A stretch of DNA of 64,000 bases from contig NZ_FPKW01000018.1 in the NCBI RefSeq assembly GCF_900114875.1, positions 27,141 to 91,140 on the forward strand, read 5' to 3'. The position numbers were made by a program, and so were the translations under genes. Origin of the DNA: Chryseobacterium limigenitum (GTDB taxonomy: Bacteria; Bacteroidota; Bacteroidia; Flavobacteriales; Weeksellaceae). The notes below the pieces were generated by a model. The model saw only the letters and a list, made by a program, of their open reading frames with translations, was not told where the DNA came from and did not search any database. Positions 1 through 8,691 of this stretch are shown piece by piece; within the stretch, counting starts at the first letter, position 1, and every line of letters starts with the position of its first letter.

Positions 1-1127
1 AGATTTCCAAAAGATATATGATTCTGGCTCATTTTGGGATTAATAATCAAACATTTATCAACGGAGGCGGTTCGGGAACTTCCGGAACTGGAGGTTATGG
101 AAACGGCAAAAAGCCTCAAATGTTTTTTCATGACGCCTGGAACGAATACGCAGTTATTTTACCTGGAGAAGCGGGAAAATTCAGTTTATCTTTAGGAGCC
201 GGACTTCATTATTATATGGGACTTTCTCGTATGACAATGGCTTCTACATTGAATTTCCTGACGGTTGATTCCCCTATTTTCACATGGCCTTTGATAGATA
301 ATTCTGATCAGTTTGCAAGGCAATTAGGAATGTTTGCCAAAGGAAAATACGGCAAATTAGAATATCGTTTTAGCTTAAATAAACCTTTTGCAACAGATTT
401 AATTCCTGCAAATGTAACTGATCCCGCAAAAGCCGTAGCAGTTGACAATAACGGAAATCCTAATTTTTCAAAAGCAGGTTATGTTGAATATCAATTCCTT
501 GATGAAGAATCAAATACGCTTCCTTTTAAAGTAGGTTCTTATTTGGGGACTAAAAAAGTTTTCAATTTGGGAGCTGGCTTTTATCACCAGAAGGACGGAA
601 CAAGAACTTCCGTTAATTCAACCATAGAGAAACACGATATCACGCTTCTTGCCGTCGATGCTTTCGCAGATATTCCTTTGGGAAATGCTAAAAATAAAAT
701 GGCAGTTTCAGCTTATGCAGGCTATTACAACTATCAATTCGGTTCGAATTATATCAGAAATTTAGGCATTATGAATATCGCAGCTTCCGATCCTAATTTT
801 ATCGGTGATAAAGCTATTGCAGGAACAGGAAACCTACAGCCAACCATCGGAACAGGTAATATTATCTACGCACAGGCTGGTTTACTGTTACCCAATCAGG
901 CAGAAAAACCTAAAGTAAGAATTCAGCCTTTTGCAGCTTACACACATAAAAGTTTCGATGCTCTAGAAAAATCATCTTCACAGTTCGATGTCGGAGCCAA
1001 CTGGTTTATTGACGGACATCACGCAAAAATTACAACACAATATTCAACACGACCTGTTTATACGAGTCCGACAGAAAGTCCATCTTCTAAAGGAGAATTT
1101 ATTGTGCAATTTCAAATTTATTTATAA
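1..1127 (+). CDS. outer-membrane porin-like beta-barrel protein, 5' end cut
   Basis: The reading frame is open from base 3, before the first ATG at 18, and residues upstream of that ATG continue the same composition, so the gene starts outside the window. The visible 370 or so residues are rich in Gly, Asn and aromatic residues with alternating polar/hydrophobic strands, few long hydrophobic helices, and end in a beta-signal-like tail (FQIYL). This is the pattern of Bacteroidota porins that are usually annotated only as porin. It lies upstream of an MHS transporter in the same direction, so an outer-membrane channel plus inner-membrane transporter pair for a small organic acid is a reasonable inference. 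The substrate cannot be read from the sequence. Confidence 0.7.
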   Translation, partial: ISKRYMILAHFGINNQTFINGGGSGTSGTGGYGNGKKPQMFFHDAWNEYAVILPGEAGKFSLSLGAGLHYYMGLSRMTMASTLNFLTVDSPIFTWPLIDNSDQFARQLGMFAKGKYGKLEYRFSLNKPFATDLIPANVTDPAKAVAVDNNGNPNFSKAGYVEYQFLDEESNTLPFKVGSYLGTKKVFNLGAGFYHQKDGTRTSVNSTIEKHDITLLAVDAFADIPLGNAKNKMAVSAYAGYYNYQFGSNYIRNLGIMNIAASDPNFIGDKAIAGTGNLQPTIGTGNIIYAQAGLLLPNQAEKPKVRIQPFAAYTHKSFDALEKSSSQFDVGANWFIDGHHAKITTQYSTRPVYTSPTESPSSKGEFIVQFQIYL

Positions 1128-1165
1128 AACTATCAAGCTTAATATAATTTAAAACTAATAAAATC

Positions 1166-1350
1166 TTAACCACAAAAGATACAAAAGCTATTCGTCTATT
1201 TAGAAAACAAAGGTTTATTACAAAAGAATAATATTTCGACTCCGCTCAATACAAGAAGATTTTTTAAACTCATGTGTTCTTCTTATTGACAGTTTAATAA
1301 TAAACTTAAAAATAACTAATGTGTTAATCTTTTGTCTCTTTTGTGGTTAA
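1166..1350. repeat. 185-bp element with 22-bp terminal inverted repeats
   Basis: The arms 1166-1187 (starts TTAACCACAAAAG) and 1329-1350 (ends CTTTTGTGGTTAA) are reverse complements at 21 of 22 positions. The interior carries a half copy of another repeat word (ACTCCGCTCAA near 1240). It fills most of the 281-base gap between the porin and the transporter. No coding potential was seen. It looks like a miniature inverted-repeat intergenic element. Confidence 0.75.
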
Positions 1351-1408
1351 ATTAAAAATAAATTATAAAACTCAATATCAATTTTAACTAACATCAAAAT
1401 CAAGCAAT

Positions 1409-2989
1409 ATGAGCGAAAATCATCATGATACTTACGAAAACATGACCGAAAAGCAGAAAAACCGCACCATTTGGAGCGTGATCACTGCCTCATCACTCGG
1501 TACATTGATAGAATGGTACGACTTCTACATTTTTGGAAGCTTGGCAGTTGTTTTAGCTACGAAATTTTTCCCGTCAGACAATCCAACCGCAGCATTTTTA
1601 TCTACATTGGCAACTTTTGCTGCCGGATTTGTGGTAAGACCTTTCGGAGCTCTATTCTTCGGAAGATTAGGAGATATTATCGGGAGAAAATATACGTTTT
1701 TGGTTACTTTATTAATTATGGGATTTTCAACCTTCCTCATCGGATGTATCCCTAGTTTTGAAACCATCGGATATCTTGCGCCTGTTTTAGTTTTAATCTT
1801 AAGATTATTACAAGGATTAGCATTGGGTGGAGAATACGGAGGTGCAGCGACTTACGTTGCAGAATACGCCCAACCACACAGAAGAGGTTATTGGACTTCT
1901 TGGATCCAAACCACTGCAACAGCAGGGCTTTTCATTTCTTTAATTGTAATTTTAATTACTAAAAACACCCTTTCTGCAGAAGAATTTGATGGTTGGGGAT
2001 GGAGAGTTCCTTTCTGGATCTCGATTTTAATGGTGGGAGTCTCTTATGTCATCAGAAAAAACATGAAAGAATCTCCGCTTTTTGCCAAAGCTAAAAGTGA
2101 AGGAAAAACTTCAAAAAACCCTTTAAAAGAAAGTTTCGGAAATAAATACAACTTCAAATTTGTCTTATTGGCATTATTCGGAGCTGCAATGGGACAAGGG
2201 GTAATCTGGTACACGGGACAATTTTACGCCATGAGTTTCCTTCAAAAAGTAATGAATGTAGAATCTTCACAGGTCGATTCTTTAATGGCAACCGCCTTAT
2301 TGATGGGAACACCGTTTTTCGTATTTTTCGGTTGGCTCTCAGATAAAATAGGAAGAAAAGCCATAATGATGACCGGAATGCTGGTGGCAATCTTAGCCTA
2401 CAGACCGATTTATGATGCTATGTTTAAAAGTGTAAATCTTGAAGCCAAAACTGTCGCAGCCAACGGAATTACAGAAAAAAGAACTGCGAAAATTCATAAA
2501 GATATCGCTTCAGACAGTCTTGTCACTTTCCATAAAGAAATATTGTACACAGACGGAACTTTAATTAAAAAAGACAGTGTTGTTCATTGGGCACCGAGTG
2601 GTGTTGCGATGAAAGACGGAAAAGCTGAAGAACCAAAAGTTTCTCAAACCGTGAAATTAGCCGACAATACAAAATGGTATTTGGTGTTTTTGGTATTCAT
2701 TCAGGTGATATTTGTAACGATGGTTTACGGCCCGATTGCCGCTTTCCTAGTAGAAATGTTCCCGGTGAGAATCCGTTATACATCGATGTCTTTGCCGTAT
2801 CATATTGGAAACGGGGTGTTTGGAGGACTTCTTCCTGCCGTTGCAACCTATTTAGTAACCGTCGGGAAAGATGCAGGACATCCGACCTGGTATCTTCAGG
2901 GACTTTGGTATCCGATCGGGGTTGCTGCAGTCTGCCTGATCATCGGAATGATATATCTTAAAAATAAGAACAATAATATTCACGATTAA
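1409..2989 (+). CDS. MFS transporter, metabolite:H+ symporter (MHS/ProP-ShiA-like) family
   Basis: The 526-residue protein has the MHS hallmarks: an N-terminal TLIEWYDFYIFG helix, the loop 2-3 motif GRLGDIIGRKYT near residues 85-97, RLLQGLALGGEYGG near 137-150, and a second GWLSDKIGRKA motif in the C-terminal half. About 12 membrane helices are visible. A hydrophilic insert of roughly 80 residues (about 340-420, Lys/Asp/Thr rich) separates the helices of the C-terminal half, which is longer than the usual 430-450-residue members. It follows a porin and precedes a small membrane protein and a sensor kinase that resembles acetate sensors, so a carboxylate is the most likely substrate; that is inference. 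Confidence 0.85.
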   Translation: MSENHHDTYENMTEKQKNRTIWSVITASSLGTLIEWYDFYIFGSLAVVLATKFFPSDNPTAAFLSTLATFAAGFVVRPFGALFFGRLGDIIGRKYTFLVTLLIMGFSTFLIGCIPSFETIGYLAPVLVLILRLLQGLALGGEYGGAATYVAEYAQPHRRGYWTSWIQTTATAGLFISLIVILITKNTLSAEEFDGWGWRVPFWISILMVGVSYVIRKNMKESPLFAKAKSEGKTSKNPLKESFGNKYNFKFVLLALFGAAMGQGVIWYTGQFYAMSFLQKVMNVESSQVDSLMATALLMGTPFFVFFGWLSDKIGRKAIMMTGMLVAILAYRPIYDAMFKSVNLEAKTVAANGITEKRTAKIHKDIASDSLVTFHKEILYTDGTLIKKDSVVHWAPSGVAMKDGKAEEPKVSQTVKLADNTKWYLVFLVFIQVIFVTMVYGPIAAFLVEMFPVRIRYTSMSLPYHIGNGVFGGLLPAVATYLVTVGKDAGHPTWYLQGLWYPIGVAAVCLIIGMIYLKNKNNNIHD

Positions 2990-3032
2990 GCATTGAATCA
3001 CTCAATTTTTTATTAATTTTAATACTACTAAA

Positions 3033-3260
3033 ATGGACACACTAAAAAAAATATTTGGCGTTATCTGGATCGTAGCTGCTCTTGTAGTGGGATATTTCGG
3101 AATAACGGTCATGGGAATCCCAAAGATCACTTCAGGAAAGCAGGAAGATCTGGTATTCGGGATCATTATTCTGTTTGTTTTGATGCCGATTATCTCCGGA
3201 GGATTAGCAATTTTCGGCTACTATTCTTTAACAGGAGAATATTCTGACGATAAAGTCTAA
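3033..3260 (+). CDS. small two-helix membrane protein (DUF6814-like)
   Basis: A 75-residue protein with two hydrophobic helices (about residues 8-30 and 41-66) separated by a short charged loop, ending in an acidic tail. It starts 43 bases behind the MFS transporter and probably shares its transcript. The sequence resembles a small protein often found next to such transporters in Bacteroidota (DUF6814 type), but that family assignment is from memory and weak. It might be an accessory or stabilising subunit for the transporter; no catalytic motif is present. Confidence 0.6.
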   Translation: MDTLKKIFGVIWIVAALVVGYFGITVMGIPKITSGKQEDLVFGIIILFVLMPIISGGLAIFGYYSLTGEYSDDKV

Positions 3261-3272
3261 CCATAAATCATG

Positions 3273-3325
3273 AATGATAATTGATAAATGATGAGTTAAG
3301 CACCGTCGATTTATCAATTATCATT
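3273..3325. repeat. perfect 17-bp inverted repeat (hairpin)
   Basis: Bases 3273-3289 (AATGATAATTGATAAAT) and 3309-3325 are exact reverse complements with a 19-base loop. The hairpin fills the gap between two small membrane protein genes. It has no T-run directly behind it, so it is a poor intrinsic terminator and may be an mRNA-stabilising or REP-like element. Confidence 0.7.
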
Positions 3326-3340
3326 TATTAATTATCACTT

Positions 3341-3535
3341 ATGAAAAAGAGACACGAACAAAAATTAATCCTCCTGAGCATCGGACTTTTGATTGCATTC
3401 AGCATTCCTATTTCATTGCTGTTCAACAGTGAAAAGGAAGTTTTGGGCTATCCGATGATTTTGATTTATGTGTTCGCAGTCTGGATGATTTCCATTATTA
3501 TTTCTTTTGTAATCGTAAAAAAATATGATGAGTAG
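3341..3535 (+). CDS. small two-helix membrane protein preceding the sensor kinase
   Basis: A 64-residue protein with a basic N-terminus (MKKRHEQK) and two hydrophobic segments (about 9-27 and 36-59). Its last 11 bases overlap the start of the SSS-histidine kinase gene, so the two are translationally coupled. Small two-helix proteins commonly precede sodium:solute symporter genes, and this one may assemble with the symporter-like half of the kinase. No family is confidently recognised. Confidence 0.65.
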   Translation: MKKRHEQKLILLSIGLLIAFSIPISLLFNSEKEVLGYPMILIYVFAVWMISIIISFVIVKKYDE

Positions 3536-6239
3536 TTTTGCGTTATTTATCGTTGTTTTGATCTACCTGGCACTTTTGTTCTTAGTCGCTCATTTGGCGG
3601 AGAAGAAAAAAAGCAAAGTCTGGATCAACAATCCTTACATCTACGCGCTGTCTTTAGCAGTGTACTGCACGGCCTGGACGTACTACGGAAGCATTGGCGT
3701 TGCAGCTACAAGCGGACTCAATTACCTTCCCATTTATATTGGCCCCATCATGGTAATTCCTGCATGGATCTACATTAATACACGAATTGTAAGAATTTCA
3801 AGGGTTAATAAAATAAGCAGTTTGGCAGATTTTATTTCGTTGAGATATGGTAACAGCAGAAGTTTCAGTGCAATTATTACAATCGTCTGTCTTTTGGCGA
3901 TTGTGCCATACATTGGGTTACAGATCAAAGCGATATCAGAAACTTTTCACTTGGTGACAGAAACTGCTATGTCACAAAATATTCTGACGGACAATGCAAC
4001 CTTTGTTGTTATTTTAATTGCTTTATTTTCATCCTATTACGGAACGAAATATGTTGATGCTTCAGAAAAACGGTTAGGAATTATTTCAGCTATTGCATTG
4101 GAAAGCTTTCTAAAATTATTCTTCATTATTATTTTGGGATTATTCGTAATTTATTATGCTTTTGATGGTTTTTCGGACATTTATGAAAAGGCGAGTAAAT
4201 TTGAAGATTTTAAACAAAAAAATACCTTCAACGGAATCGAAGGCGCAATGAACTGGATGGTTCTTTGTTTGATTTCAGGAACAGCAATCTGTATTCTTCC
4301 GAGACAATTTCACACAGCAATTATTGAGAACAGACAGGAAAAACATATCAAAACAGCTATTTGGTTCTTCCCTTTATATTTATTGATTTTCACCATTTTT
4401 ATCTTCCCAATCGCTTGGGGAGGAAGATTGATTTTTGCCGGGCAAAACGTTAATCCGGAGTTCTACTCTATTTTAATACCGCAACATTTTGATAATACTT
4501 TAATTACTGTTTTGGTTTTTCTTGGAGGGTTAAGTTCTTGTATTTCAATGATCATTATTTCGGCAATTACTTTATCCATCATGCTTTCGAACAATTTGAT
4601 TATTCCTTACGGTTTGTTGGGAAAATTTAAATCAGAAAATGAAATTCAGAATACCAGAAACATTACCAACATCAGGAAATTCAGCATTTTCGCATTGATT
4701 ATCATGGCGTTTGGCTTTTATAAATATTTTATTTTAAAAACTTCACTGGATTCTGTTGGTTTGATTTCATTTGTCGTGATCGGGCAATTGGCACCCGCAT
4801 TTTTCGGCGCATTATTCTGGAGAAGAGGAACCTATAAAGGCGCAGTTATCGGATTGCTGGCAGGATTAGCAATTTGTTATTTTGGATTAATTATTCCACA
4901 ATATTATTTCTCCTATAATCAAGAATTAAAGGGAGCTTTGAGAGAAATATATAATGCTTTTGATTTTTTCAGCATCTCTTTTTTAAGTAAAATTCCGCAG
5001 ATTTTCTTTTGGTCAATGCTTGTAAATACCGCTTTATTTGCCATCATTTCTGTTAGTGTGAAGGGGAATTATCGTGAAAGAAATTTCGCCGAGTTATATG
5101 TTGATATTGATAAATACATTCAAAATCACGAAAATGCTTTCATCTGGCGCGGAACAGCTTATGTTTCGGATATTAAAAATATTCTGGAACGATTTTTAGG
5201 TAAAAATAAAACGGAGCAGGCTTTGAGAATTTTCAATTTAAAATATAATATTGATTCTCAGACAGAAACAGCCGATTCAAGGTTCATTAAATTCTCTGAA
5301 AATCTTTTGGCAGGAAGAATCGGAACAGCTTCCGCAAAAATTTTAATTGAAGGTGTAACCAAAGAAGATAAAATATCTTTAAAGGAAGTTTTAAACATTT
5401 TAGAGGAATCTAAAGAAAATATTACTTTAAATAAAAAGCTCACCGAACAGTCGGATGAACTCCAAAAACTATCGGATGATTTGCGAAAAGCGAATGAAAG
5501 TTTAATCATTAAAGACCATCAGAAGGACGATTTCCTGGATTCCGTGGCTCATGAATTAAGAACTCCAATTACCGCGATTCGTTCGGCCGGAGAAATTTTA
5601 GCCGACGACGACGATATTCCTTTAGACATTAAAAGAGAGTTTTTAAATAATATTATCACAGAATCCGACAGATTAAGTGAAATTATTAATGACATTTTGT
5701 ACCTGGACAAATTGGAGCATGGTGAAATCACCTTACATATCAGGCAAAACAATATTATTGAAACGTATAAAAAAGCTTTAAATCCGCTTCTCCATTTAAT
5801 TCAACAGAAAGATATCCATATAAGTGAGGTCAATCTTCTGAACCAGTTTTTATATGAATATGACGAAGCAAGGATGATTCAATTATTTCAGAATATTTTA
5901 GGAAATGCTTTAAAATTTACAGACGACCAGGGAACAATACAAACTAAATTATCTGAAAGGGAAAGTCAATTGATCATCACCATTTTCAACACAGGAAAAC
6001 ATATTCCTGAAGAAGACCTGGAAATGATATTTGATAAATTTTATCAGTCGAAAAACCAAAATATCCTAAAACCGACAGGAAGCGGACTTGGATTGGCTAT
6101 TTCGAAGAAAATAGTTCAAGCTCAAGGCGGAACCATAAAAGCAGAAAACAGCGGACTGGGTGTAACTTTCACCATCACCCTTCCCAAAAAAATAAAAGAG
6201 ATTAAAAATGAAGTTGAACAAAATCAAAACACAATATGA
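3525..6239 (+). CDS. SSS transporter-STAC-histidine kinase fusion (CrbS/CbrA-like sensor)
   Basis: Residues about 1-520 form a sodium:solute symporter domain with 12-13 helices. Residues about 545-635 (YVSDIKNILERFLG onward) fit a STAC linker. A coiled-coil stretch leads into the HisKA domain with the H-box DSVAHELRTPITAIR (phospho-acceptor His676), an N-box around FQNILGNALKF, and a G-box GSGLGLAISKKI. The architecture matches CbrA, CrbS and MxtR, which sense or transport small metabolites and signal by phosphotransfer. It overlaps the receiver gene by 4 bases (ATGA), so the two are a coupled two-component pair. The downstream prpE and acs genes suggest acetate/propionate sensing; this is inference from the CrbS paradigm. 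Confidence 0.9.
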   Translation: MMSSFALFIVVLIYLALLFLVAHLAEKKKSKVWINNPYIYALSLAVYCTAWTYYGSIGVAATSGLNYLPIYIGPIMVIPAWIYINTRIVRISRVNKISSLADFISLRYGNSRSFSAIITIVCLLAIVPYIGLQIKAISETFHLVTETAMSQNILTDNATFVVILIALFSSYYGTKYVDASEKRLGIISAIALESFLKLFFIIILGLFVIYYAFDGFSDIYEKASKFEDFKQKNTFNGIEGAMNWMVLCLISGTAICILPRQFHTAIIENRQEKHIKTAIWFFPLYLLIFTIFIFPIAWGGRLIFAGQNVNPEFYSILIPQHFDNTLITVLVFLGGLSSCISMIIISAITLSIMLSNNLIIPYGLLGKFKSENEIQNTRNITNIRKFSIFALIIMAFGFYKYFILKTSLDSVGLISFVVIGQLAPAFFGALFWRRGTYKGAVIGLLAGLAICYFGLIIPQYYFSYNQELKGALREIYNAFDFFSISFLSKIPQIFFWSMLVNTALFAIISVSVKGNYRERNFAELYVDIDKYIQNHENAFIWRGTAYVSDIKNILERFLGKNKTEQALRIFNLKYNIDSQTETADSRFIKFSENLLAGRIGTASAKILIEGVTKEDKISLKEVLNILEESKENITLNKKLTEQSDELQKLSDDLRKANESLIIKDHQKDDFLDSVAHELRTPITAIRSAGEILADDDDIPLDIKREFLNNIITESDRLSEIINDILYLDKLEHGEITLHIRQNNIIETYKKALNPLLHLIQQKDIHISEVNLLNQFLYEYDEARMIQLFQNILGNALKFTDDQGTIQTKLSERESQLIITIFNTGKHIPEEDLEMIFDKFYQSKNQNILKPTGSGLGLAISKKIVQAQGGTIKAENSGLGVTFTITLPKKIKEIKNEVEQNQNTI

Positions 6240-6598
6240 AAAAGATAATCATTGCAGATGATGAACACAAAATTTTAATGTCGCTGGAATACAGTTTCAA
6301 GAAAAATGGCTATGATGTCTACATCGCAAGAGACGGAACAGAAGTCTTGGAATTTTTAAAAACAATGATTCCCGACGTCATTCTACTCGATATCATGATG
6401 CCCAATCTAGATGGTTACAGCACGTTGGATATTATTAAACAAGACAAAAAATTAAAAGATACAAAAGTCATTTTTCTAAGTGCGAAAAACAATCCGAGAG
6501 ATATTGAAAAAGGTCTGAAAATGGGAGCTGATGCTTATGTAACGAAACCTTATTCGATTAAAAAACTGATGCAGCAGATTGAGGAAATGTTTGAGTAG
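6236..6598 (+). CDS. stand-alone response-regulator receiver
   Basis: A 120-residue CheY-like receiver with the acidic pair Asp8/Asp9, phospho-acceptor Asp52 (in LLDIMMP), the switch Ser82 and the conserved Lys104 in TKPYS. The protein ends with the receiver fold; there is no DNA-binding output domain. Its start overlaps the sensor kinase stop by 4 bases. In proteobacterial CrbS/CrbR systems the regulator carries a LuxR-type domain, so output here must pass through another protein or through phosphotransfer or binding to a separate factor. Confidence 0.92.
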   Translation: MKKIIIADDEHKILMSLEYSFKKNGYDVYIARDGTEVLEFLKTMIPDVILLDIMMPNLDGYSTLDIIKQDKKLKDTKVIFLSAKNNPRDIEKGLKMGADAYVTKPYSIKKLMQQIEEMFE

Positions 6599-6611
6599 AA
6601 TTTTACACATC

Positions 6612-6719
6612 GTCATTGCGAACAAAGTGAAGCAATCTCAAAATTTAAACCATTAAGTTTTAAATTCAGAAGTTAAAATTATTAAGAGATTGCTTCGTCA
6701 CTTCGCTCCTCGCAAAGAC
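6612..6719. repeat. dispersed intergenic palindrome (GTCATTGCGA family)
   Basis: The arms 6612-6639 and 6686-6719 are imperfect reverse complements (starting GTCATTGCGA and ending with CGCAAAGAC). The right arm is 31 of 34 identical to 55909-55942. The interior word AACCATTAAGTTT also occurs in the element at 49447-49568. The element lies between the receiver and prpE genes. Confidence 0.8.
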
Positions 6720-6743
6720 AAACACAATAATACAAAAATCAAT

Positions 6744-8630
6744 ATGAACCCAGATATTTCATTTAAACAAAGCATAGAAGACAAAGAGAATTTCTGGAAG
6801 GAACAGGCTCAGGAAATCAACTGGTTTGAATTTCCCACACAAATTCTTTCTAAAGACCAAAATGATTACACCCAATGGTACTCCGATGGAAAGCTCAATA
6901 TATGCTATTTGTGTATTGATAAACACGTTGAAGACGGTTTTGGAGAACAGATTGCCATTGTTTACGACTCTCCGGTTACCAAACAAAAAATACAGTACAC
7001 TTTCAATCAGGCAAAAGAGGAAATTTCAAAATTGGCAGGAGGTTTGGTTTCTCTGGGATTGAAAAAAGGGGATACAGCCGTTGTTTATATGCCGATGATT
7101 CCGCAGACGCTTTTTGCAATGTTGGCTTGTGCAAGAATCGGAGTGATTCATAATGTTGTTTTTGGAGGCTTTGCACCTCACGAATTGGTGGTAAGAATTG
7201 ACGATTGCAAACCAAAAGCATTAATTACAGCAACAGCCGGAGTAGAAATCACCAAGAGAATTCCTTATTTACCATTGGTTGAAAAAGCAATTGAACTCGC
7301 TCAGGACAAAGTTGAAAATATTATTGTTTACAACAGAAAATTAATTGATAATCAACACGAAATGTTTGATGGACTAATTGATTATGAAGAATTGGTTCAA
7401 AAATCAGAGCCTGCTGACTGTGTTTCTGTTGAATCTACTCACCCACTCTATTTGTTGTATACATCAGGAACAACAGGAAAACCCAAAGGTATTACTCGTG
7501 ACACAGGAGGTTACGCCACGGCTTTAAAATTTTCCATGAAATATATTTATGGAATTGAAGAGGGAGAAACTTTTTGGGCAGCTTCGGATTTTGGATGGGC
7601 GGTTGGTCATAGTTTTTCGGTTTATGGACCTTTAATTAATAGAAATACCACGATTATTTTCGAAGGAAAACCCATTATGACGCCCGATGCAGGAACATTT
7701 TGGAGAATAATTTCCGAGTATAAAGTTTCTGCGATGTTTACGGCTCCAACAGCGATTCGAGCCATTAAAAAAGAAGATCCGAACGGAGAACTGGTGAAAA
7801 AATATGATTTAAGCCATTTCAAAAAACAGTTTTTGGCAGGAGAAAGATGTGATGTAGCCACTTTGGATTGGTTTGAAAAACATATCGGAGTTCCCGCAAT
7901 CGATCATTGGTGGCAGACAGAATCAGGCTGGCCGATGTTAGGCTTAATGACGTTTGATGATAATTATAAAATTAAAAGAGCCGCTGCCGGAAAACCAATT
8001 CCGGGATACGATATTAAAATTTTTGATGAAAACGGATACGAATTGGATGCTCATCAGGAAGGCTATTTAATTATAAAGCTTCCGCTTCCGCCAGGTTCAT
8101 TATTGGGAATTTGGAATGATAATGAGCGTTTTCAGGACAGCTATTTGTCACAATATAAAGGTTATTATTTCTCTGGCGACGGAGCCATAAAAGATGAAGA
8201 CGGTTATATTTTCATCACAGGTCGGGTTGATGATGTGATCAATGTAGCAGGGCACCGACTTTCAACTTCAGAAATGGAAGAAATTGTTTCGTCACATCCC
8301 GATGTTGCAGAGTGCGCCGTTGTTGGAATTGATGATGATCTGAAAGGTCAGATTCCTTTTGCAACGGTTGTTTTAAAGAATGGTTCAACAATTTTAGAAG
8401 AAGAAGTAGAAAAAGATATTGTAAAAACGGTTCGTGAAAAAATCGGTGCCGTTGCCTGTCTTAAAAATGTGATGATTGTCAAACGTTTGCCGAAAACACG
8501 TTCCGGAAAAATTTTAAGAAAGCTCATCAGAACATTATTAGACGGTAAGGAATTTCAGATTCCGTCAACGATTGATGATGAAAAAATCATTGAAGAAATT
8601 CAACAAAAAATCGAGGGATATAGGGCTTAA
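6744..8630 (+). CDS. prpE: propionyl-CoA synthetase (acetyl-CoA synthetase-like)
   Basis: A 628-residue ANL-superfamily acyl-CoA ligase that activates propionate with ATP and CoA in the cytoplasm. The AMP-binding loop YTSGTTGKPKGITRD is followed by GWAVGHSFSVYGPL, the combination typical of PrpE/ACSS3 rather than Acs. WWQTESGWP, the hinge region TGRVDDVINVAGHR and the C-terminal PKTRSGKILRK lysine loop (the adenylation lysine that is also an acetylation target) are all present. ATG 6744 is chosen because the in-frame TTG at 6690 lies in the repeat element and adds 18 unconserved residues. It precedes acs by 61 bases. Confidence 0.9.
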   Translation: MNPDISFKQSIEDKENFWKEQAQEINWFEFPTQILSKDQNDYTQWYSDGKLNICYLCIDKHVEDGFGEQIAIVYDSPVTKQKIQYTFNQAKEEISKLAGGLVSLGLKKGDTAVVYMPMIPQTLFAMLACARIGVIHNVVFGGFAPHELVVRIDDCKPKALITATAGVEITKRIPYLPLVEKAIELAQDKVENIIVYNRKLIDNQHEMFDGLIDYEELVQKSEPADCVSVESTHPLYLLYTSGTTGKPKGITRDTGGYATALKFSMKYIYGIEEGETFWAASDFGWAVGHSFSVYGPLINRNTTIIFEGKPIMTPDAGTFWRIISEYKVSAMFTAPTAIRAIKKEDPNGELVKKYDLSHFKKQFLAGERCDVATLDWFEKHIGVPAIDHWWQTESGWPMLGLMTFDDNYKIKRAAAGKPIPGYDIKIFDENGYELDAHQEGYLIIKLPLPPGSLLGIWNDNERFQDSYLSQYKGYYFSGDGAIKDEDGYIFITGRVDDVINVAGHRLSTSEMEEIVSSHPDVAECAVVGIDDDLKGQIPFATVVLKNGSTILEEEVEKDIVKTVREKIGAVACLKNVMIVKRLPKTRSGKILRKLIRTLLDGKEFQIPSTIDDEKIIEEIQQKIEGYRA

Positions 8631-8691
8631 ACAGGAAATTAAGCATACATTTAAATTATAAATAAATTCAAATTTCAAAAACGAAAGGGAT

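Noticed and set aside
6690..6743. TTG start giving 18 extra residues on the propionyl-CoA synthetase
   Set aside because: The extra codons lie in the right arm of a dispersed repeat; ATG 6744 gives the normal family N-terminus.
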